A program made the position numbers and the translations under genes. Shown here piece after piece: positions 59,070 to 64,000 of a stretch of DNA of 64,000 nucleotides. Source of the DNA: Halalkalibacter oceani (lineage in GTDB: Bacteria; Bacillota; Bacilli; Bacillales; Bacillaceae_D). The DNA is taken from contig NZ_JAMBOS010000012.1 in the NCBI RefSeq assembly GCF_023715705.1, positions 1 to 64,000 of the forward strand. The letters run 5' to 3'. Numbering within the stretch: the first letter of the stretch is position 1; the number at the start of each line of letters is the position of its first letter. Under the pieces are notes generated by a model that saw only the letters and a program-made list of their open reading frames with translations, searched no databases and was not told the origin of the DNA.

Positions 59070-61058
59070 CTATTCCTGTGCCAGCTGCTCCAAAATCGCT
59101 CTGACCTTCGGCACGACATAGGAGCTGCCTCCGCGATGTTCGACATTTTCAATCATCATCAGCACCAGCTGTTCCGGATTGTCAGCATGAAAAGCGATAA
59201 ATCCGCCATTTTCCTTTCCCGCTTCACCCTGGGTTTGTTTATATTCCGTCGTTCCGGTTTTTCCGGCGAGCGTACCTGCGCCTCCTACCCCTTCCGCAGC
59301 AACCGCCGTCAGGTCTGCGACAATTTTTCCGGCATCCTCTGTTTCTATGACGTCAGCCTTCCAAACGGAAGGTCGTTCGTCCTTGTAAAGCAGCGGCTTA
59401 GGCATCTCTCCGGTTATGAATGGAGCATACAACAGCGCGAGATGCAAAGGCGTGACGAGCAGCTCCCCTTGGCCATACGCGGTGTCCGCCAGTTGAATGT
59501 CCGAGCTGATTCCGTTATTCGCCACGGTGGACATCGCCATTCCGTACGGAAACGGAATCTCTTCGTGAAATCCAAAGGAGTTCAGCCCGCTCAGAAACGC
59601 ATCAGCTCCGAGCTCCAGTGCCATCTGGGCAAAATAAATATTGTCAGAGTGGACGAGGGCAGCGGTTAAATCAACACGGTTAACTTCGTTTACTCTCGTG
59701 ATGGCGTAATTTCCCCATGAGGAATCCTTTTGCCACTGTTTCCCGCTAATCTGTTTCTCCTCTTCACTATCCCAGTTATGGGCAAGGCCGATCGCCGCTG
59801 TCACCGGCTTCATGATTGAACCTGGCGCATATCTTTGGGTGAAACGGTTCAACAAAGGTTTTGCTTCATTTTCATTGAGCCGCTGCCATGCTTCTGCCGT
59901 TAAGCCGCGAATGAATTCGTTCGGGTCATAGGCAGGAGAGCTGACCAGTGACAGCACCTCTCCTGTATTTGGATTCAACGAAACCGCCGTGCCCGGTTCA
60001 TTGGAAAATTGCTCGTAAATCATTTGCTGCTGACCGGCGTCAATCGTTAATTGGATATCCTCCCCATCAACCGCTTCCTTTCTGGCAATCTCGGCTTTTT
60101 GATTCCCCTGTTGATCAACAATGTAAATGACGCTGCCGTCCTCGCCGCGCAGCTTGGGCTCTACTATTTTTTCAAGCCCTGCTTTGCCAATCTGATCATG
60201 GGCTTGATAGCCCTCGCTGTTCAATTTTTCTAATTCCTCAGCAGAGATCGGACCTATGTAGCCGGTTAGATGAGCCGTCGCCTGTTTAAACGGGTACACT
60301 CTGGCGCCGACCTCCCGGTAAGTCGCTCCGGCAATGTCATGAATCTGCGCCACGGTTTCCTGCTGCTCCACCGGAATGGAAAGCAGTGGAACAAACATGT
60401 CAGGCTTGATCCATTCCTGCTGTAACGCCTCTTTTATTTGCTGCTGCGAGAGACCGAGAACATGTGCCAGCTGCTCAACGGTTTCCTGCTCTGACTCGAT
60501 CCGCTCCGGCACGAGCCCGATTTCATACATGACTCCATTAACAGCTAAGCCGGAACGGTTTCGATCAAACAATTCTCCGCGCTTCGCAGGCAGCGTTTCG
60601 ACCCGTACTTTATCTCCCTCCGCCAGCTCAGGAAAAATTAACCCTGGCGTCCAGTCGATTTTCCAGGTTTTCGTCTCATCATGAAAAACCAGTTCCGCCA
60701 CGGCAGCGGTTGTTACCTCTCCAGCTCTTGTCAGCATCCTTTGTGTAAAGGAAAGCGGATATGGCTCATTTTTTGATCGCTTTGTTTCCTCGTCTATTTG
60801 CTCAACGTTGATCGTCAGCTCTTTTGCCTCAATTCCCTGGTAAATCTTTTCGTACCGTTCAATAAACGCTTTCGCCGAAATCGCTTCTTTTGCAGAGTCT
60901 GTCAATAATTCATACATCTCTTCATAGTTTCCTTGCTGCAAATAACCGGCGAAGTCGTGAAAAGCTTCCTCTGGAGTTTGCTCCTCCTTGCTGCAGGCGA
61001 AAATAGAGAGACAAAGAAGGATTGATACACATCCAAGCATGATTTTTTTCGCATCCAT
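59070..61058 (-). CDS. MecA/PBP3-like class B penicillin-binding lipoprotein
   Basis: A 662-residue protein with the architecture of MecA (PBP2a) and PBP3. A lipobox (SIFAC, Cys 22) comes first, then an NTF2-like MecA_N domain (about 28-140), then a dimerisation domain (AKRGELFDRNRSGLAVNG). The transpeptidase domain has S414-K417 (APGSIMKP), S471-N473 (HSDN) and K600-T603 (KTGT). Start 61058 is used (GCAGG upstream). Members of this group react slowly with beta-lactams and can take over cross-linking. A 44-bp perfect palindrome overlaps its promoter and blaI-blaR1 lies upstream, so beta-lactam-induced expression is likely. Low affinity is inferred, not shown. Confidence 0.9.
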   Translation of the reverse strand: MDAKKIMLGCVSILLCLSIFACSKEEQTPEEAFHDFAGYLQQGNYEEMYELLTDSAKEAISAKAFIERYEKIYQGIEAKELTINVEQIDEETKRSKNEPYPLSFTQRMLTRAGEVTTAAVAELVFHDETKTWKIDWTPGLIFPELAEGDKVRVETLPAKRGELFDRNRSGLAVNGVMYEIGLVPERIESEQETVEQLAHVLGLSQQQIKEALQQEWIKPDMFVPLLSIPVEQQETVAQIHDIAGATYREVGARVYPFKQATAHLTGYIGPISAEELEKLNSEGYQAHDQIGKAGLEKIVEPKLRGEDGSVIYIVDQQGNQKAEIARKEAVDGEDIQLTIDAGQQQMIYEQFSNEPGTAVSLNPNTGEVLSLVSSPAYDPNEFIRGLTAEAWQRLNENEAKPLLNRFTQRYAPGSIMKPVTAAIGLAHNWDSEEEKQISGKQWQKDSSWGNYAITRVNEVNRVDLTAALVHSDNIYFAQMALELGADAFLSGLNSFGFHEEIPFPYGMAMSTVANNGISSDIQLADTAYGQGELLVTPLHLALLYAPFITGEMPKPLLYKDERPSVWKADVIETEDAGKIVADLTAVAAEGVGGAGTLAGKTGTTEYKQTQGEAGKENGGFIAFHADNPEQLVLMMIENVEHRGGSSYVVPKVRAILEQLAQE

Positions 61059-61170
61059 TTTTTGAACCTGCCCTTCCATTCAGTAAGAAAAACACCTCTG
61101 GCGTCTTTGCTTTATAGCGGTGCGCAAAAGCCGGCGCCCCGCCAATTTTTACACTTCTCATCTAACAAAA

Positions 61171-61223
61171 AAGATTACACATGTAATATTAATTAATATT
61201 ACATGTGTAATCTTAAAAGTCAA
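61171..61223 (-). promoter_or_regulatory. BlaI operator (44-bp perfect palindrome) over the PBP promoter
   Basis: Perfect palindrome 61171-61214, with two TACAnnTGTA boxes (TACACATGTA and TACATGTGTA), the BlaI/MecI recognition pattern. The promoter TTGACT (61223-61218), 16 bases, TAATAT (61201-61196) on the minus strand lies partly inside it. A bound BlaI pair would block it. Confidence 0.9.
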
Positions 61224-61272
61224 GACATTCAAAGAAAAACGACAGGGCCGTCTTTCCCTTTTTAAAACGAAC

Positions 61273-61352
61273 AGGTGACTTCACGCGCCACAGGCTTTAA
61301 CAGATCGCTTAAGGGCTGGGACAAGGTAAAAAACAACCTTTTGTCCCAGCCC
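61273..61352. repeat. decayed repeat copy E with terminator
   Basis: GACTTCACGCGCCAC-AGGCTTTAACAGATC-GCTTA (61278-61312) is a shortened form of copy A, joined to GGGCTGGGACAAGGT with ACCTTTTGTCCCAGCCC (61313-61352, a bulged stem). It ends the blaI-blaR1 message. Confidence 0.8.
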
Positions 61353-61371
61353 CGATGTTCGGACGTTTCAA

Positions 61372-63177
61372 TTACCGCTCAACCGATTGGTATATCCCTT
61401 CCTGTTCTAAGATGGAAAGCGCGATTTCAGAGGCCACCCTTCCCCCAGCCTGCCGCTCTCCTTCAATATGAACGGCAAAATAGTGCGGTCCTTCGTTCGT
61501 TTCCACAAATCCAACAAACCAGCCACTACGATCTTCTCCGTTAAACGTTAGGGTCCCGGTTTTTCCATATAAGCGCGCACCGTCTGATTGCTCCAGCAGG
61601 ATCGCGTCTTTTACCGTTTCAATATTTTCCTGAGCGAAGCCGAGCTGATTCTCATACAGCTTTCTCAGCATCTCGATCTGCTCTACCGGGGAGACCATAA
61701 GCGAGGCATCGGCCCAGTAGTTTTCCAGACTGCCCGATAATTCCGCATTGCCGTAATCAAGCTGCTCATAGTAACGCTGCAAGTCCGTTCTGCCCAACTG
61801 CTGATCAAGCTGCTGAAAATACCATGAAGCTGAGCTGGCCATCGCCGTGAACAGATCATGATCACGATTCCACTCCTCATATTGATAGGTGGTTCCGTCC
61901 CAGGCCATTTTTGAATCGGCTCTCGTAATCACTCCCGCCTCGAGCGCCAATAAGGCGTTGAATACCTTATAGGTCGAGGCCGGCGCGTACCGTCTTGTGC
62001 TTACTTCCCGATTATAAACAGTATATTGGCCTGAAGCAGGGTCAAACAGCACTGCACCACCTGAAACAGTGTCAAAGAAATGGCTGTAATCTTTATAAAC
62101 AGCCTGTTCACCCGAGAAATGATAGTGATCGGCGTTTACCGCAAACGCCGAAAGCGTCGGCGTACTTAGTAACACAAGTGCTAACATAGCCGTAAAAACA
62201 AATGAGCTTTTTAGCTTAAGCTGCGGTGATTCCCGTTTGAAGTCGACAATTGTTACAATTCTTCGTTTTACTTCTTTATATGAACTGCTTATTTCAGAAG
62301 CGACAACGAGTGGAGACGTTCGCTGGGAAAGCGTAGCGAATTTTAAAATAACCTCAGCATAATGAAGATGCTCTTCCTCGTCGACCTGTTTTAGCACGGC
62401 ATAATCACAGGATACTTCCATCTCGGTTTTCATTTCCTTTAAGAAATACGAGACGAACGGATTAAACCAGTAAATCGTCCGAAACAGCCCGAGCAAATAA
62501 TTGACGAGCATATCCTTTCGTTTACTGTGATACAGCTCATGCAGCAAAATGTATCTCAGATCATCCTTTGTTAAATGAGAGATATCCTTCGGTAACACAA
62601 TATACGGGCGAACGACACCGAAGGTAAGCGGTGATGTAATCAACGCCGAATGACCGAGTACGACCTTTCTTGAAAAGCCGATTTTGTGCTGACAATCATC
62701 CAAAAGATTGGACAGCTGCTGATCGTCGACGACTTGCAGACTTTTTTTAATGCTAAAAATACGCCTGTTACTGTGCAACGTCAGCAGAAGCATCACCGCC
62801 ATGCCGGCGACCCAGATCAGCAACAAAACAGAATCGACGTGGCTAATAGACGACTGCTCCACCGCGACCGAAAAATCCTGCAGCCAGGTTCCATTCTGCC
62901 CTTCTGTCCCCGTTTGAGTGGCCGCAGTTTGATCCCCGGCCAAATTGGGACTGAGCGAGCGGTAACGGCTGAGCCACTCAGCAAACGAATTGAAATTCAA
63001 AAGATGAACGGGAAAAAATGGCGCAAGCAGGAGCAGGAAAGAGACCACACTGATCCGGTACAGCGTGTTGACCGTGACATGATGCTTGACCGCTTTTTTT
63101 AAGCAGATCACGACAACGAGCAGGAGGGAAATAAGCAAATTGCTAATTAGAAAAAGAGTAAAGAAAGAATGTTCCAT
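61372..63177 (-). CDS. blaR1: BlaR1/MecR1-type beta-lactam sensor-transducer
   Basis: A 601-residue membrane protein. The N-terminal part has about four helices and an M56 zinc-protease with HELYH (213-217). The C-terminal part (about 365-601) is an extracellular class D beta-lactamase-like sensor with STYK (401-404), YGN (475-477) and KTGT (539-542). Acylation by a beta-lactam triggers the protease, which leads to loss of BlaI. It starts one base after the blaI stop, so the two are coupled. The ligand range is unknown. Confidence 0.95.
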   Translation of the reverse strand: MEHSFFTLFLISNLLISLLLVVVICLKKAVKHHVTVNTLYRISVVSFLLLLAPFFPVHLLNFNSFAEWLSRYRSLSPNLAGDQTAATQTGTEGQNGTWLQDFSVAVEQSSISHVDSVLLLIWVAGMAVMLLLTLHSNRRIFSIKKSLQVVDDQQLSNLLDDCQHKIGFSRKVVLGHSALITSPLTFGVVRPYIVLPKDISHLTKDDLRYILLHELYHSKRKDMLVNYLLGLFRTIYWFNPFVSYFLKEMKTEMEVSCDYAVLKQVDEEEHLHYAEVILKFATLSQRTSPLVVASEISSSYKEVKRRIVTIVDFKRESPQLKLKSSFVFTAMLALVLLSTPTLSAFAVNADHYHFSGEQAVYKDYSHFFDTVSGGAVLFDPASGQYTVYNREVSTRRYAPASTYKVFNALLALEAGVITRADSKMAWDGTTYQYEEWNRDHDLFTAMASSASWYFQQLDQQLGRTDLQRYYEQLDYGNAELSGSLENYWADASLMVSPVEQIEMLRKLYENQLGFAQENIETVKDAILLEQSDGARLYGKTGTLTFNGEDRSGWFVGFVETNEGPHYFAVHIEGERQAGGRVASEIALSILEQEGIYQSVER

Positions 63178-63178
63178 G

Positions 63179-63562
63179 TTATTCCTTCTTTCTCTTACGT
63201 TCTTCTAAAATATCATATAGTTCATTAATCTCGTCTTCGGACAGCTTATCCTTCTCTAAAAAGTTCAACACCATTGAATTAAGCGTCCCGTTATAAAAAC
63301 GATTTAAAAAGCTTTGGCTCTCGACTTCAATGTAGTCGCTCTCTTCCACATTCGGCACATAAACAAATACGCGCCCGTCTTTATAATGGTGCAGCGCCCC
63401 TTTTTTAATTAAGCGTAGCAGCATCGTCTGAATCGTCTTCGGACTCCATGAACTCGTTTTTGACAGCTTTTCAATGACCTCTTTCGTATTACTGTGCGGA
63501 TGCCGCCAGATGATCTTCATAACCTCTAATTCTGCTTCAGAAATCTGCGGTAACTTTTTCAT
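63179..63562 (-). CDS. blaI: BlaI/MecI-family repressor
   Basis: A 127-residue winged-helix repressor. LPQISEAELEVMKIIWRHPH, VIEKLSKTSSWSPKTIQTML and the basic wing KKGALHHYKDGRVFVYVPN are typical. The C-terminal helices dimerise. The NVEESDYIEVESQSFLNRFYNG segment carries the cleavage region of the family. It controls its own operon (operator at 63582-63593) and probably the PBP promoter at 61171-61223. Confidence 0.95.
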   Translation of the reverse strand: MKKLPQISEAELEVMKIIWRHPHSNTKEVIEKLSKTSSWSPKTIQTMLLRLIKKGALHHYKDGRVFVYVPNVEESDYIEVESQSFLNRFYNGTLNSMVLNFLEKDKLSEDEINELYDILEERKRKKE

Positions 63563-63581
63563 CTCTTACCCACCCTTAAAC

Positions 63582-63629
63582 TTACTAATGTAATAGTTCA
63601 ATTATAGGACCGCCCGCTCAGGAAGTCAA
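63582..63629 (-). promoter_or_regulatory. blaI-blaR1 promoter and operator
   Basis: On the minus strand TTGACT (63629-63624), 17 bases, TATAAT (63606-63601) is a near-consensus promoter. The dyad TTACATTAGTAA (63593-63582), a relative of the TACAnnTGTA box, lies just after the start point, as expected for autorepression by BlaI. Confidence 0.85.
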
Positions 63630-63841
63630 CAGAGGAGAAAACAGGCGAAGCCCTTGTCCGATTGTAAAAATTTTGTCCGGAGATAATAAAGATAATAACC
63701 TTTTCAACAATCCGACCAGACTGCCGAAGCACTCATTTTAAAATAAATGGTAATTATGAGAACCGACTGATAAAAGCATAAAAAGTCGGGTTGGCTGCCG
63801 GTTCACCTGTTATGATATGACAGGAGAAGGGAGGTACATTC

Positions 63842-64000
63842 ATGGAGATGTTTAAAGGAATGAACGAGGCATTAAATTATATTGAAGAAAATTTGAGTAA
63901 CCACATTGATTTAAAGGAGGTAGCTAAAGTTGCCTTGTGCTCCGAATATCAATTCAAACGTCTTTTTGCTCTTTTATCAGGTATTACCATCTCAGAATAT
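63842..64000 (+). CDS. AraC-family regulator, cut by the window edge
   Basis: The first 53 codons of an AraC-type protein ([20 protein letters not shown], then [20 protein letters not shown]), so the DNA-binding helix-turn-helix pair is at the N-terminus. Such an order is found in regulators with a C-terminal effector domain of the GyrI type. The ribosome site is GGGAGG, seven bases upstream. It diverges from blaI; a link with beta-lactam response is not shown. Confidence 0.85.
   Translation, partial: MEMFKGMNEALNYIEENLSNHIDLKEVAKVALCSEYQFKRLFALLSGITISEY

Noticed and set aside
61171-61214. Palindrome as replication origin or terminator
   Set aside because: It carries exact BlaI boxes and overlaps a promoter; it has no T tract or DnaA boxes.

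Overview
The window reads as chromosome of a motile, endospore-forming member of the Bacillaceae. The evidence is the mix of flagellin and flagellar accessory genes, a GerA/GerB/GerC germinant receptor, CotX-type coat protein, Prli42, YaaR, YvrJ/DUF1659/DUF2922 and YqjA/YqjE/Art-type genes, together with strong AGGAGG ribosome sites and TTGAC/TATAAT-like promoters. Acidic lipoprotein linkers and a BCCT osmolyte carrier with an acidic tail hint at a salt- or alkali-tolerant species; this is inference. No rRNA, tRNA, CRISPR array, transposase or phage gene was seen.

Layout. 0-5.3 kb: small membrane protein, pentapeptide-repeat protein, a TetR gene with twin operators driving a Tat-exported Acg-like nitroreductase, and a membrane chemoreceptor. 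5.6-12 kb: yaaR, hag, fliS, ylqH and a FliK-like gene with internal tandem repeats, all leftward, with a sigma-D promoter before fliS. 12-20 kb: a yqj-like block with DNA polymerase IV, a sigma-region-3 mini-protein, the YqjE peptidase, methylmalonyl-CoA epimerase, prli42, an L,D-transpeptidase, YqjA and the artPQR amino-acid ABC transporter. 20-25 kb: tiny lipoprotein, sulfite-exporter-like permease, two spore-associated genes, BCCT carrier, DUF1659/DUF2922/YvrJ. 25-31 kb: DUF3231 gene, a membrane protein and a gerABC operon. 31-42.6 kb: msrA-msrB, an AT-rich lincosamide nucleotidyltransferase gene with an upstream leader peptide, a TetR/epimerase pair and EamA permease, a YtrA-like GntR plus ABC operon, NupC-type carrier, fumC and two XRE regulators. 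42.6-46 kb: a TRAP dicarboxylate-type transporter with a cre site. 46-57 kb: YutG, then a molybdenum-cofactor/formate region (YdeP-type oxidoreductase, DUF2294, OFA carrier, fdhD, mobB, moeA), then yjcH and yjcF. 57-64 kb: blaI-blaR1 upstream of a MecA/PBP3-like lipoprotein PBP and a class B PBP, then the start of an AraC gene.

Gene cooperation. The right end looks like a mec-type, beta-lactam-inducible system: BlaR1 senses, BlaI represses, and a perfect 44-bp palindrome overlapping a promoter precedes the MecA-like PBP gene. In the 47-55 kb region MoeA and MobB make and mature the molybdenum cofactor, FdhD sulfurates it, and the YdeP-type enzyme uses it, next to a formate/oxalate-type carrier whose transcript begins with a structured leader ending in an intrinsic terminator.

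Two families of intergenic repeats run through the right two thirds of the window: G/C-rich hairpin terminators with arms like GGCTGGGACAAAAGG, and an 84-bp nested palindrome, whole or decayed, that in several places abuts such a terminator.
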